64,000 nt of DNA from Sphingomonas naphthae (GCF_028607085.1 NZ_CP117411.1:2542001-2606000); one strand, 5' to 3'; shown: positions 45,556 through 54,028, counted from the first letter of the stretch. A program made the numbers and translations. The notes: generated by a model from the sequence alone, not told the origin.

Positions 45556-48522
45556 TCAGAACTTCATCTTCGCGGAGATGAAGAAGTCGCGGCCGAGCAC
45601 GTCGTAGCTGCCCGGATAGGTGTTGTTCTGCTCCGAGTAGCTGCCGGCAACCTGCGGCAGCTTGCGGAGGATGTTGTTGATACCACCCGTCAGCGACAGA
45701 TTGTCGCTGGCCTCGAACGAGAAGGTCAGGTCGAAGTAATTGACGGCCTTGTACTTCACGGTCGAGAATTCCGCCGGGTTCTGAACCACGCGGGTCAGGC
45801 CGACGAAGGTGTTGTAGATGCTCGGGTTGTAGGCCGAGCCATGGTAGCGCCAGCGCAGCGAGACGGTCGCGGGACCATCGCTGAGCGTGTAGCGGGCGGT
45901 GTGCTTCCAGCGCGGCAGCGGGTTGCCCGAAGCACGGCCTTCCAGAACGTTCACGCGCTCGGGGATCGCCGCCACCGGGGTGGAGCGGAACTTGTCGAGA
46001 TACGTGCCCTGGAACGACATGCTGAAGCGGGCCGAACCGTCACCCAGCAGCGAGAAGCCGAGCGGCAGGTTGTAATCCACCGCCACGTCGATGCCGCTGG
46101 TTTCCAGCTTGCCAATGTTGGCCGACAGGATGTTCGGGTTGGTGCCGCCCGAGGTGAGGCCGATCGCGCCGGTGGCGGCGTTGCGGGTGCCGAGGATCGG
46201 GCCGCAGATCGAGTTCGAGAGGTTCTGGGCCACCGTGTAGCAGAGCGACAGGGTGGACGACAGGCCGCCGCCGAAGGTCGAGATGGTGTTATCGACGGTG
46301 ATGTTGAAATAATCGACCGTGATGTTCAGACGCGGAACGAACCGCGGCCGGATCACCGCACCGACGGTGTAGGTATCCGACGTCTCTTCCTCAAGGTTCG
46401 GGTTACCACCGAAGTTCGCCTGGATCTGGGCGTTCGGCTGGACCTGGCGGGTGAACACCAGAGCCGCCGGGACACCCGAAGCGACGCAGAGCGCGCGGAG
46501 AGCCGCCGTGCGCGACGCCGCCGTGCCACGATCCGAGCAGGGATCGGTCGCGCCGGGGAAGCCGGTCGAATTGCCGCCGAACAGATCCTCGACGTTCGGT
46601 GCACGCACCGAGCGCTGATAGTTACCACGGAACGTGATGTCCGGGATGGGGGCGAATTCGCCGCCGGCCGCATAGGTCCACACGCCGCCGACGTTACCCA
46701 GCGAATAATCCGAGTAACGACCCGCGCCGTTGAAGCTCAGGCTGTGGATGAAGCTGTCCTTCAGCACCGGGATGCTGATTTCGCCGAAGATTTCCTTGGC
46801 GTTGTAGCTGCCGCGGGTCGGCTGGCCGGCGTTGAAGCCGAGCACGTCGCCCGATGCCAGGAAAGTATCGGGGATGTAGCGCGAGCTCATGCCGCGATAT
46901 TCGCCGCCGAGCGCGAAGCCGATGTCGTCGGCGCCGAGACCCAGGTTGAACAGCTCGCCCGAGACCGAAGCAACCGCGTTCTTGAGGTCCGAAAGATAGA
47001 TGTTGGTCGAGTTGATCGTGACGTAGCGGATCGCCGCCGGATCGGCGAGACCCTGGCCGAACACGTTGAGCGGAAGACAGCCGGCCGTGCGAGCGGCGGT
47101 GTCACGGCAGCGCAGCACGCCACCGACCGTCTCGGTGTTGAGAGCGGCCAGGTAACGGCTCGTCGAGATGTTACCCTGCTGGAAGATCGTGTTGCGGGTG
47201 CGCGAGTAGCTGTAGAAAGCGTCGTAACGCAGCTTCTCGGTCAGGTTGCCGCGCAGGCCGCCCAGCACGCGGAACGCGGTGCGGTTCTGATCGGCGTTAC
47301 GCGGACCCGACTGGTTGAAGCGGAAGCCCACGCCGGTCGAGACGTAACCGTCGGCGTCGGTATCCAGCGCGCGCAGCGTCGACTGGGTCGCCGCGTTGAA
47401 GAACGGGCTGTTGACCTGGAGAACGGCGGTCACGCCGGTCGGGGTCGGCGCCAGTTCCTGCGGGACCGAATTGTTGATGAAGCTGAGTTCCGTATAGGCT
47501 TCGATGCCATCGGTGATCTCGTAGCTGCCGTAACCGCCGATCAGATACCGCTCCTGCGGCAGCTGGAGGTAGTTGTCCGGCGCGAAGTTGTAGAGATCGC
47601 CCGGATCCTGGAAGGTGCGGGTGCCGCCACCGGTCGGGTTGAAGATCAGGTTGAGGTTCTGAAGCGTGGCGATCGGGCCGGTGGCCGAACCGCCGCGGAT
47701 CAGGCCGACCTGGCCGCCGCGCGACGCGCAGGTGGCGAGCGCGCCACCCAGATTGGTGCCGAGACCGGTCAGGCCGTTGGTGGAGCCCGAAACGATACAG
47801 CCGTCCTGCGCGGCGAAGCGCGAGAAGCCGCGCTCGCTGGCGAACACCGGGCTACGACGGGTGTAGTTGGCGTACAGCGTTACGTTGCCGCGGTTGTCCG
47901 CGAAATCCGAACCGATGCCCAGATCGAACGAGTAGCGCGGACCATCGCCCGAACCCGTCACGGTGTAGTTGGCGCCCATCTGGATGCCATTGAGCTTCTT
48001 CAGGCGGAAGTTGGCGACACCGCCGATGGCGTCCGAACCGTACACGGCCGACTGGCCGCCGGTGACGACATCCACGCCCTCCAGCATGAACTGCGGGATC
48101 GTGTTGAGATCGACGATCTGCGAGGTATCGTAGAACATCCAGCGGCGGCCGTTGACCAGCACCAGGGTACGCGTGGTGCCCAGGTTGCGCAGGTTCAGCG
48201 TGACGGCGCCCGAGCCGGGGTTGTTCGAGAAGCTGGTCGTGCCCGGCAGAACCTGCGGCAGCGTGTTCAGCACCTGCTCGACGTTGACCGCGCCCGAAAG
48301 CTGGAACTCTTCGCTCGAAACGGTCGTCAGCGGGCTGGACGAGGTCAGGTCGCGGCGCGCGATGCGCGAACCGGTAACGACGATGTCGCCGCCGGTTTCA
48401 CCGTCGGCCGAAGCCTCCGGGGCAGTGGTGACGCTCTGCGCCTGGAGCGGTGCGCCGGCCATGATGGCGCCGGCGATGACCGTGGTCGCCATCAGGCGTG
48501 CACGGGTGATCCCGTTGATCAT
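45556..48522 (-). CDS. TonB-dependent receptor on the other side of the oxygenase cluster
   Basis: A 988-residue receptor with signal peptide (TTVIAGAIMAGAPLQAQ). The plug opens DIVVTGSRIARRDLTSSSPL and contains LNLRNLGTTRTLVLVNGRRW and VDVVTGGQSAVYGSDAIGGV; the barrel ends RDFFISAKMKF. It belongs to the ~1000-residue class and is similar in design to the receptor at 37735. It converges on the TPR oxygenase gene. Its ATG has GGGGGTT upstream, and the 48523-48751 gap carries its promoter. An uninterrupted 895-codon antisense frame lies opposite; it is a shadow. Confidence 0.93.
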   Translation of the reverse strand: MINGITRARLMATTVIAGAIMAGAPLQAQSVTTAPEASADGETGGDIVVTGSRIARRDLTSSSPLTTVSSEEFQLSGAVNVEQVLNTLPQVLPGTTSFSNNPGSGAVTLNLRNLGTTRTLVLVNGRRWMFYDTSQIVDLNTIPQFMLEGVDVVTGGQSAVYGSDAIGGVANFRLKKLNGIQMGANYTVTGSGDGPRYSFDLGIGSDFADNRGNVTLYANYTRRSPVFASERGFSRFAAQDGCIVSGSTNGLTGLGTNLGGALATCASRGGQVGLIRGGSATGPIATLQNLNLIFNPTGGGTRTFQDPGDLYNFAPDNYLQLPQERYLIGGYGSYEITDGIEAYTELSFINNSVPQELAPTPTGVTAVLQVNSPFFNAATQSTLRALDTDADGYVSTGVGFRFNQSGPRNADQNRTAFRVLGGLRGNLTEKLRYDAFYSYSRTRNTIFQQGNISTSRYLAALNTETVGGVLRCRDTAARTAGCLPLNVFGQGLADPAAIRYVTINSTNIYLSDLKNAVASVSGELFNLGLGADDIGFALGGEYRGMSSRYIPDTFLASGDVLGFNAGQPTRGSYNAKEIFGEISIPVLKDSFIHSLSFNGAGRYSDYSLGNVGGVWTYAAGGEFAPIPDITFRGNYQRSVRAPNVEDLFGGNSTGFPGATDPCSDRGTAASRTAALRALCVASGVPAALVFTRQVQPNAQIQANFGGNPNLEEETSDTYTVGAVIRPRFVPRLNITVDYFNITVDNTISTFGGGLSSTLSLCYTVAQNLSNSICGPILGTRNAATGAIGLTSGGTNPNILSANIGKLETSGIDVAVDYNLPLGFSLLGDGSARFSMSFQGTYLDKFRSTPVAAIPERVNVLEGRASGNPLPRWKHTARYTLSDGPATVSLRWRYHGSAYNPSIYNTFVGLTRVVQNPAEFSTVKYKAVNYFDLTFSFEASDNLSLTGGINNILRKLPQVAGSYSEQNNTYPGSYDVLGRDFFISAKMKF

Positions 48523-48751
48523 AAATAACCCCCAATAAAGTGGGCGGCACCTGCGGCGCGCGCCCGTTCCTTCAGCCGGTCCCCACCGGTGATGGGAACC
48601 TGCATGCCAAGCTGTCTATGGGATGAACAGCCTGTAATGATATTTTCATAATGTTGCTGCGTGCCATTGGCCGCACTTGTGGCATTCACGACACAGTTGC
48701 CCGGCGCGGCGCTTCGGGCATATCCCCGCCCCGTTCACGAGGGGGATCGCC

Positions 48752-49309
48752 ATGCGCCGCACCATCATCGCTTCCACGATCGCCGTCGCGCTGATGCCGG
48801 CCGGCGGCGCGCTCGCCCAGACCGCCGCGCCCACCCCCTCCGCCGTCGCGGCCGTCTTCGCCTGCCGCCAGATCGCTGCCGGCGCCGAGCGCCTCGCCTG
48901 CTTCGACAAGGCCAGCGCCGCGCTGGAAACCGCCGCCAAGGATCGCGAGGTCGTCGTGCTCGACCGCGCCGAGGTGAAGCGCACCCGCAAATCGCTGTTC
49001 GGCTTCCAGCTACCCCGCATTCCCCTGTTCGGCGGCGGCGAGGGCAAGAGCGACAAAGAGATCGAGCGCGAGGTGGAGGCCGAGGACGTCTCCGAGATCG
49101 ACGCCGTCATCAAGCGCAGCACCGCCCTCCCCTATGGATTCTACCGCATCGTGCTGGACGAAGGCGGGACATGGGAGACGACCGAGGGGTGGCGCGGCGC
49201 GATGGACCCGACGCCGGGCAGCAAGATCAACATCAAGCGCGGCGCGCTGGGCAGCCACATGCTGAAGGTGCCCGGCGGGCGGGCTATCAAGGCGAAGCGG
49301 GTTAACTGA
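48752..49309 (+). CDS. Small secreted protein of unknown function (VasI/TagJ-like N-terminus)
   Basis: A 185-residue protein with a signal peptide (STIAVALMPAGGALAQ). The mature start, FACRQIAAGAERLACFDKAS, resembles the C-x-(n)-RLxCFD motif of periplasmic VasI-type proteins and of many uncharacterised proteobacterial proteins; its two cysteines may form a disulfide. The middle (KRTRKSLFGFQLPRIPLFGG) and an acidic helix follow, then a beta-rich C-terminal half. No type VI genes are nearby, so I assign no function. The ribosome site is GAGGGGGAT before the ATG at 48752; the frame is open further upstream, but that extension lacks signals. Confidence 0.75.
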   Translation: MRRTIIASTIAVALMPAGGALAQTAAPTPSAVAAVFACRQIAAGAERLACFDKASAALETAAKDREVVVLDRAEVKRTRKSLFGFQLPRIPLFGGGEGKSDKEIEREVEAEDVSEIDAVIKRSTALPYGFYRIVLDEGGTWETTEGWRGAMDPTPGSKINIKRGALGSHMLKVPGGRAIKAKRVN

Positions 49310-49353
49310 GCGTCGGGCTTGAGCCCCGCCGCCGGTGCGGGTAGCGGCGCGGC

Positions 49354-50034
49354 ATGACCGATCCGCTCACGATCCGCCGCCTCTACGGCCGCCGCACCGG
49401 CCACAAGCTCCGCCAGGGCCAGGCTTCTCTGGTCGAGCGGCTGCTGCCCGAGATCGCCGTGCCCGAGGAAGGCCCGATCGACGCGCGCAGCCTGTTCGGC
49501 GACGATCGTCCGCTGGCCGTCGAGATCGGCTTCGGGCGGGGCGAGCATATGGCGGGGCAGGCGGCGATGCGGCCCGACATGGGCTTCATCGGCTGCGAAC
49601 CCTTCCTCGACGGCGTCGTCGGCGCGCTCACCTATGTCGATCAGGACGGGCTCGACAATGTCCGCATCCACATGGGCGACGCGCTCGACGTGCTGGAGCG
49701 GCTGCCCGACGCCTCGCTCGACAAGGCGTGGCTGCTGCATCCCGATCCGTGGCGCAAGGCGCGCCATGCCAAGCGCCGCTTCATGAACCCCGGCCCGATC
49801 GGCTTGGTGGCCGCCAAGCTCAAGCCGGGCGGCCTGTTCCGCTTCGGCACCGATCACCCGGTCTATGTGCGCTGGGCGATGATGGTGATGAACGGCCATC
49901 CCGATTTCGAATGGCTCGCCGAAACCCCGCGCGACTTCCTCGTCCGCCCCGACGACTGGCCCGAAACGCGGTATGAGGCCAAGGCCCGGCGGCTTGGCCA
50001 TGAGGTCTGGTACTTTCAGTATCGGCGGATTTAG
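49354..50034 (+). CDS. trmB: tRNA (guanine(46)-N7)-methyltransferase
   Basis: A 226-residue SAM-dependent methyltransferase. It has the TrmB motifs LAVEIGFGRGEHMAGQA (SAM loop), FIGCEPFLDGV, AWLLHPDPWRKARHAKRRF (the conserved PDPWxKxRHxKRR block) and FRFGTDHPVYVRWAM. It methylates G46 in the variable loop of tRNAs. The start is the ATG at 49354, 44 nt after the preceding gene, with which it may be co-transcribed. Beyond its stop begins the scarred, lower-G+C region. Confidence 0.96.
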   Translation: MTDPLTIRRLYGRRTGHKLRQGQASLVERLLPEIAVPEEGPIDARSLFGDDRPLAVEIGFGRGEHMAGQAAMRPDMGFIGCEPFLDGVVGALTYVDQDGLDNVRIHMGDALDVLERLPDASLDKAWLLHPDPWRKARHAKRRFMNPGPIGLVAAKLKPGGLFRFGTDHPVYVRWAMMVMNGHPDFEWLAETPRDFLVRPDDWPETRYEAKARRLGHEVWYFQYRRI

Positions 50035-50599
50035 ATCAGCGGCTTGATCCATAAGATCGTTGTGTTCCGATAGTTGAGCCGAGCTTGCCACTATCTGCCG
50101 CGCTGGAGGCGGCCCATTATAGAGCCGGGCGTTGAGGTCCTTGCAGATCATAAGGCGCATCGCTTTTGGGCGAGCCTTCAGCACAGTGCCACGCGCCCGA
50201 AAACTCGACTGGTGACCTGGCCCTGAAGATTCCGCACCTCACGCCAGGAATTTGCCGCCCATCGGCTTAATTTCCGGGCATACCGATGGAAGCAAGGCGG
50301 ACAGCACCAGCATGCGACGCTCGTCGGATGGGTGAAGGATATCGCGGGAACTCCGACGCCCGCGTTGTACGTGATCGCAGGGCTGGCTCTGCTGTGCGCA
50401 GCCACGCTGTGCCGAGCGGCACCGGCTCGACTGCGCGGGCGAGACTGAGATCGTCGAGGGCCCATCAAGTCCGCCGATGCAGCGGACGACTTCGGACGGC
50501 GCTCATAGGATCAGGCAATCATCGAGCAGGATCGGGCTAACCCGGCGTCCCGCTCGGCCGTAGGTTCGCGGCAGCGACCTCAACGGACGGACCATATCC
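50035..50599. other. 565-base scarred gap with gene remnants
   Basis: No intact gene is seen. Base composition is visibly less G+C-rich than the flanks. The plus strand contains the tail of an MFS permease gene (50323-50448). On the minus strand an open stretch ending in TGA at 50241-50239 reads PSVCPEIKPMGGKFLA, which looks like a protein C-terminus I cannot name. Together with the truncated dehydrogenase that follows and tRNA-Ser at 50935, this looks like a region of past insertion and deletion. Confidence 0.5.
50323..50448 (+). pseudogene. C-terminal remnant of an MFS transporter gene
   Basis: Forty-one codons reading VGWVKDIAGTPTPALYVIAG and on into a hydrophobic LALLCAATL segment, ending in TGA. 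This is the typical last-helix region of anion/galactonate-type MFS permeases (GWxKDxTG...ALYVxAG). No matching upstream part is in frame; the sequence immediately before does not look like a permease. It is therefore a decayed or truncated copy with no function of its own. Confidence 0.6.
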
Positions 50600-50833
50600 A
50601 TGCAGACCATCGGCTACGCGGCGCAGATCGCCGGCAGCGCCCTCGCGCCCTGGAACTTCGAGCGCCGCGCGCTCCGCGACAACGACGTCGCCATCGAGAT
50701 CGGCTATTGTGGCGTCTGCCATTCGGACATCCATCAGACGCGTGACGACTGGAAGGAATGGGGACCGACGATCTACCCGTCCGTCCCGGGCCACGAGATC
50801 ATCGGACGGGTCATCGAGGTCGGCTCCGGCGTG
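50600..50833 (+). pseudogene. Truncated zinc-dependent alcohol dehydrogenase (N-terminal 78 codons)
   Basis: The frame opens MQTIGYAAQIAGSALAPWNF and continues with IEIGYCGVCHSDIHQTRDDW and YPSVPGHEIIGRVIEVGSGV, the N-terminal catalytic domain of a YahK/CAD-type dehydrogenase including the GYCGVCHSD zinc motif and PGHE. After Val78 the homology stops abruptly; the frame runs on through unrelated DNA and antisense to tRNA-Ser. The nucleotide-binding domain (about 270 residues) is missing, so no enzyme can be made. The break lies about 100 nt from the tRNA 3' end. Confidence 0.85.
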
Positions 50834-50897
50834 ATGCCCCTTCACTTCTCCAATGCCCGCCCTTTTGCGCAGGCAACCCATACAAAAGGCGCAAATC

Positions 50898-50913
50898 AAG
50901 GCTTTTCAGCCTT
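50898..50913 (-). terminator. Short hairpin downstream of tRNA-Ser
   Basis: A 6-bp stem (AAGGCT / AGCCTT) with a GAAA tetraloop on the minus strand, 22 nt beyond the tRNA 3' end. It could end the tRNA transcript; the following T-run is weak. Confidence 0.35.
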
Positions 50914-50934
50914 TCCAGCAGCTTGTCAGGAAGG

Positions 50935-51024
<90 letters not shown>

Positions 51025-51075
51025 GCAGAGGCATTGGCGGGCCTGGGCAGGCACGCCGCTGTCGATGGAGGCGGG

Positions 51076-51104
51076 CCACTAGCGGATCGTGCGGGGCTTG
51101 CCAA
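51076..51104 (-). promoter_or_regulatory. Likely sigma-70 promoter of tRNA-Ser
   Basis: TTGGCA (51104-51099), a 17-nt spacer, then TAGTGG (51081-51076) on the minus strand, about 50 nt upstream of the tRNA 5' end. It matches the TTG-rich -35 and loose -10 of alphaproteobacterial housekeeping promoters. Confidence 0.4.
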
Positions 51105-51169
51105 GCACCTGTCGCGGACAATTCGCACGCCGGGTTGCGCGGGGCGCGCAAGTGCCTAGATTGGTGGGG

Positions 51170-51559
51170 ATGATTCCAGCCCACAGCCTCCCGTCCCGCG
51201 TCGCCGGCCTTCCGGGGGCGCCCGTGCCCCCGCCGGTGGTCCATGCCCGCTTCTCGATCGGCGACGTGGTGCGCCACCGGCTGCTCGATTTCCGCGGCGT
51301 GATCTTCGATGTCGATCCGGTCTTCGCCAACACCGAGGAATGGTATCAGGCCATCCCCGAGGATTTCCGCCCGGCCAAGGACCAGCCTTTCTACCATCTG
51401 CTGGCCGAGAATATCGAGGGCGACTATGTCGCCTACGTCAGCCAGGGCAATCTGATCGCCGACGACAGCGACGAGCCGCTGGACCATCCCGCGATCGACG
51501 GGCTGTTCGACGGGTTCACCGCCGGGCGGTATGCGTTGCGCGGAGAGCATCGGCATTGA
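51170..51559 (+). CDS. hspQ: Heat shock protein HspQ (YccV family)
   Basis: A 129-residue protein whose core ARFSIGDVVRHRLLDFRGVI and VDPVFANTEEWYQAIPEDFR match HspQ/YccV (hemimethylated-DNA-binding-like) proteins, ending with FYHLLAENIEGDYVAYVSQG. HspQ modulates Lon protease and, in some species, binds DnaA-related targets. A 35-residue N-terminal lead (Pro/Val rich) precedes the domain. The ATG at 51170 follows GGTGGGG. It is monocistronic: a large perfect palindrome starts 27 nt after its stop. Confidence 0.93.
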   Translation: MIPAHSLPSRVAGLPGAPVPPPVVHARFSIGDVVRHRLLDFRGVIFDVDPVFANTEEWYQAIPEDFRPAKDQPFYHLLAENIEGDYVAYVSQGNLIADDSDEPLDHPAIDGLFDGFTAGRYALRGEHRH

Positions 51560-51585
51560 TTTGTTGATCCGCTCACGCGGATAGG

Positions 51586-51665
51586 CCGCACCAGCCCTCA
51601 CCCCCACCCGGCCTCCCATAGCATATTTTGGATGGGAGGCCGGGTGGGGGTGAGGGCTGGTGCGG
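51586..51665. repeat. Perfect 34-bp inverted repeat
   Basis: Arms 51586-51619 and 51632-51665 are exact reverse complements over 34 bases, with a 12-base A/T-rich loop. It lies between hspQ and the ribosomal protein promoter. In RNA it would be an extremely stable stem, able to stop read-through from hspQ; it also resembles widespread palindromic intergenic elements. Confidence 0.95.
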
Positions 51666-51669
51666 GTCC

Positions 51670-51694
51670 CCTGATCCGGCAAAGCCGGGTCAGG
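51670..51694 (+). terminator. Second hairpin following the palindrome
   Basis: CCTGATCCGGC / GCCGGGTCAGG, 11 bp with one mismatch and an AAA loop, 5 nt after the long palindrome. No T-run. It probably adds to insulation between hspQ and rplU. Confidence 0.35.
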
Positions 51695-51716
51695 CACAAA
51701 CCATACCTTTCCGCCG

Positions 51717-51745
51717 TTGACAGAATCACCCTGCCCGGCTAGCAG
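51717..51745 (+). promoter_or_regulatory. Likely promoter of rplU-rpmA
   Basis: TTGACA at 51717-51722, a 17-nt spacer and TAGCAG at 51740-51745, about 77 nt upstream of the L21 start. The -35 box is a perfect match to the sigma-70 consensus. The remaining leader may hold translational control, but I see no named motif. Confidence 0.55.
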
Positions 51746-51821
51746 CCCGCCTTCTTCCGCGCGGTTGGCGCCACAGGTGCATTTACCCAGCGGGATACAG
51801 ACTTAGGAAGTGATGAGGGCC

Positions 51822-52151
51822 ATGTTCGCTATCGTGCGCACGGGCGGCAAGCAGTATCGCGTTGCCGCGGGAGACAAGATCGTCGTCGAGAAGATCGACG
51901 GCGAGGCCGGCGCGAGCGTTTCGCTCAGCGACGTGCTGTTCGCAGCCAAGGACGGCGCGGCGCAGGCGATCGAGGGCCTGACCGTCACGGCCGAGATCAT
52001 CGCGCAGGCGAAGGGTGACAAGGTCATCGTCTTCAAGAAGCGCCGTCGTCACAATTATCGTCGTCGCAACGGCCACCGCCAGCGTCACACCATCCTGCGC
52101 ATCACCGCAGTGGGTGACAGCAAGGCCCCGGCCAAGACCGCCGAAGCGTAA
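51822..52151 (+). CDS. rplU: 50S ribosomal protein L21
   Basis: A 109-residue L21 opening [20 protein letters not shown], with [20 protein letters not shown] near the C-terminus, the typical rRNA-binding block. I start at ATG 51822 because L21 proteins begin MFAIV; ATG 51813 would add three residues and has its own AGGA. It is followed after 14 nt by rpmA, the usual pair. Confidence 0.96.
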   Translation: MFAIVRTGGKQYRVAAGDKIVVEKIDGEAGASVSLSDVLFAAKDGAAQAIEGLTVTAEIIAQAKGDKVIVFKKRRRHNYRRRNGHRQRHTILRITAVGDSKAPAKTAEA

Positions 52152-52165
52152 GGGAGTAGCGGACA

Positions 52166-52435
52166 ATGGCACATAAGAAAGCAGGCGGCTCGTCCCGCAA
52201 CGGCCGCGACTCCGCCGGCCGTCGCCTCGGCGTGAAGAAGTTCGGTGGCGAGCTCGTCATCGGTGGCAACATCATCATCCGCCAGCGCGGCACGAAGGTG
52301 TATCCGGGCCGCAACGTCGGCATCGGCAAGGATCACACCCTGTTCGCGCTGACCGAGGGCCGCGTGGCGTTCCACGAGGGCAAGCTCGGCCGCAAATATG
52401 TGAGCGTCGATCAGGTGGCCCTGGCCGCCGAGTAA
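52166..52435 (+). CDS. rpmA: 50S ribosomal protein L27
   Basis: An 89-residue L27: [20 protein letters not shown], then [20 protein letters not shown] and [18 protein letters not shown]. The N-terminal tail reaches the peptidyl-transferase centre. No extra N-terminal cleaved peptide (as in Firmicutes) is present. The ribosome site is AAGGGAG upstream of the ATG. Confidence 0.98.
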   Translation: MAHKKAGGSSRNGRDSAGRRLGVKKFGGELVIGGNIIIRQRGTKVYPGRNVGIGKDHTLFALTEGRVAFHEGKLGRKYVSVDQVALAAE

Positions 52436-52499
52436 TCGGGCGATCCCAACGGGTCGCCCCGGAGGCGACCCGAAAGCCGGACGAAAAATCCGGTTGAGA

Positions 52500-52531
52500 G
52501 GGAGACGGGTCGCAACCCGGCTCCCTTTTTT
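52500..52531 (+). terminator. Rho-independent terminator of rplU-rpmA
   Basis: Stem GGGAGaCGGGT / ACCCGgCTCCC with a CGCA loop followed by a run of six or seven T residues. Two smaller stems precede it at 52450-52472 (perfect 9 bp, CGGGTCGCC / GGCGACCCG) and 52477-52493, giving a triple-hairpin 3' end. Confidence 0.9.
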
Positions 52532-52619
52532 GTGTTCTCTCCCTCGGGTCAAAAGGTTTCGTCGCACGTCTGTCACCCTTTCCGGGTACGGCGGCGACGC
52601 GAGGAAGGGAGACGTTTCC

Positions 52620-53147
52620 ATGTTCGCGCGCACCCAGCGTCTTTTCCTGCGGCCGGGCTGGCTGGAGGATGCCGAGCCGCTCGCCCGGGCGATCGGCGAC
52701 CGCGCCGTGGCCGAAACGCTCGCGCGCGTGCCGCATCCCTATACGATGGACGACGCCCGCGCCTATCTCGCCGCCCCCGAGGATGCCTGGCCACGCCTGC
52801 TGATCTTCCTGATGGACGGCGGCGAGGCCAAGCTGGCCGGCGGCATCGGGCTGGACGAGGACGATCGCGGCATCAACCTGGGCTATTGGATCGCCCGCCC
52901 TTATTGGGGCCAGGGCATCGCGACCGAGGCCGGCCGCGCCATGCTGGAGATCGCCGACACGTCGCTGGGGCTCGACCGGATCGTGGCGGGCCATTTCCAC
53001 GGCAACGAGACGTCGGGCAACGTGCTGCGGAAACTCGGCTTCCGCCCGACGGGCACGTCCTCGCGCCGCTACAATGTGGTGCGCGGGGCGATCCTCCCGT
53101 GCGTGGATTTCGTGCGGGATCGGCAGCCGGCGGCGCTGGCGGCGTAG
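52620..53147 (+). CDS. GNAT family N-acetyltransferase (RimJ/RimL type)
   Basis: A 175-residue protein opening MFARTQRLFLRPGWLEDAEP, the RimJ/RimL-like start. The acetyl-CoA binding region is YWIARPYWGQGIATEAGRAM, followed by VAGHFHGNETSGNVLRKLGF. It should transfer an acetyl group to an amine, perhaps a protein N-terminus or small molecule; the substrate is not predictable. The ATG at 52620 has GGGAG upstream, just after the L27 terminator, so it has its own promoter. Confidence 0.9.
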   Translation: MFARTQRLFLRPGWLEDAEPLARAIGDRAVAETLARVPHPYTMDDARAYLAAPEDAWPRLLIFLMDGGEAKLAGGIGLDEDDRGINLGYWIARPYWGQGIATEAGRAMLEIADTSLGLDRIVAGHFHGNETSGNVLRKLGFRPTGTSSRRYNVVRGAILPCVDFVRDRQPAALAA

Positions 53148-53189
53148 GCTGCGGGGCGTGCGTCCGCGCGCGTAATCACCGCCTCCATT

Positions 53190-53334
53190 CGTCACCCCGG
53201 CCTTGTGCTGGGGTCCACCGTCTAGCTGGATGCGCCGGCCAGCGATGGCCAGCAGATGGACGCAGGGAACCCGATATCGCATCATGCGGTGTTGCGTGCC
53301 GCAGGGTGGATCCCGGCACACGGCCGGGGTGACG
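53190..53334. repeat. Imperfect inverted repeat, CGTCACCCCGGCC type
   Basis: Arms 53190-53220 and 53304-53334 pair with a few mismatches around an 83-base centre that itself contains a short dyad (GGCCAGCGATGGCC). It fills most of the gap between the acetyltransferase and DUF1345 genes. It resembles a small non-coding mobile (MITE-like) element more than a terminator. Confidence 0.65.
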
Positions 53335-53377
53335 GCGAAGCGGTCCGCAGGCGCGACGCTAAAGGGGTGACCAGCAC

Positions 53378-54028
53378 ATGACCAACCCACCCCGCACCAT
53401 CGGCAACCGCATCGCCCCCGCGCGCTTCGTCGCCTTCGTCCTCGTCGCCATCGCGGGGGTCGCGGCGGGGACGCATTGGCTCGGCTGGGCGCAGGCGGTG
53501 ATGGCGGGGTTCGATCTGGCGGGGATCGTGTTCCTGCTTTCCTGCATCCCGCTGCTGGATGCCGATGCCGGGGCGATGCGCGCGGCGGCCCGGCGGAACG
53601 ACGCCAATCGGGCGCTGCTGCTGGCGCTGACCGGCTTCATCATCCTCACCATCCTCGTTTCGATCGGGATCGAGCTGGGCGCGAAGGGGGCACCCGATCC
53701 GCTGGCCATCGCGCTGGTGATCGCGACGCTGGTGATCGCCTGGCTGTTCAGCAACATGGTTTATGCGCTGCACTATGCGCACATCTTCTACAGCGGCGCG
53801 GAAGGCGGCGGCGACAGCGGCGGGATCGACCTGCCCGACACGAAGGAGCCCGATTACTGGGACTTCGCCTATTTCGCCTTCACGCTTGGCATGACGTTCC
53901 AGACCAGCGACATATCGATCACCAGCCGGTCGGTACGGCGCGTGGTGCTGTTCCACTGTTTCGCCGCCTTCGTGTTCAACATCGGCGTGCTGGCGTTCAC
54001 CATCAATGTGCTGGGCGGCGGCGGATAG
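53378..54028 (+). CDS. DUF1345 family membrane protein
   Basis: A 216-residue integral membrane protein with about five spans and the DUF1345 block EPDYWDFAYFAFTLGMTFQT then SDISITSRSVRRVVLFHCFA and FVFNIGVLAFTINVL. The function of the family is not known; the conserved FAYFAFTLGMT and SD motifs suggest a channel or ion-sensing role, but that is speculation. The ATG at 53378 lies close to GGGG. A single gene between two unrelated neighbours. Confidence 0.88.
   Translation: MTNPPRTIGNRIAPARFVAFVLVAIAGVAAGTHWLGWAQAVMAGFDLAGIVFLLSCIPLLDADAGAMRAAARRNDANRALLLALTGFIILTILVSIGIELGAKGAPDPLAIALVIATLVIAWLFSNMVYALHYAHIFYSGAEGGGDSGGIDLPDTKEPDYWDFAYFAFTLGMTFQTSDISITSRSVRRVVLFHCFAAFVFNIGVLAFTINVLGGGG

Noticed and set aside
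45841-48528. 895-codon open frame antisense to the TonB receptor
   Set aside because: High G+C keeps the antisense frame open. Its translation is rich in Arg, Val and Gly without domains, while the opposite strand is a clear receptor.
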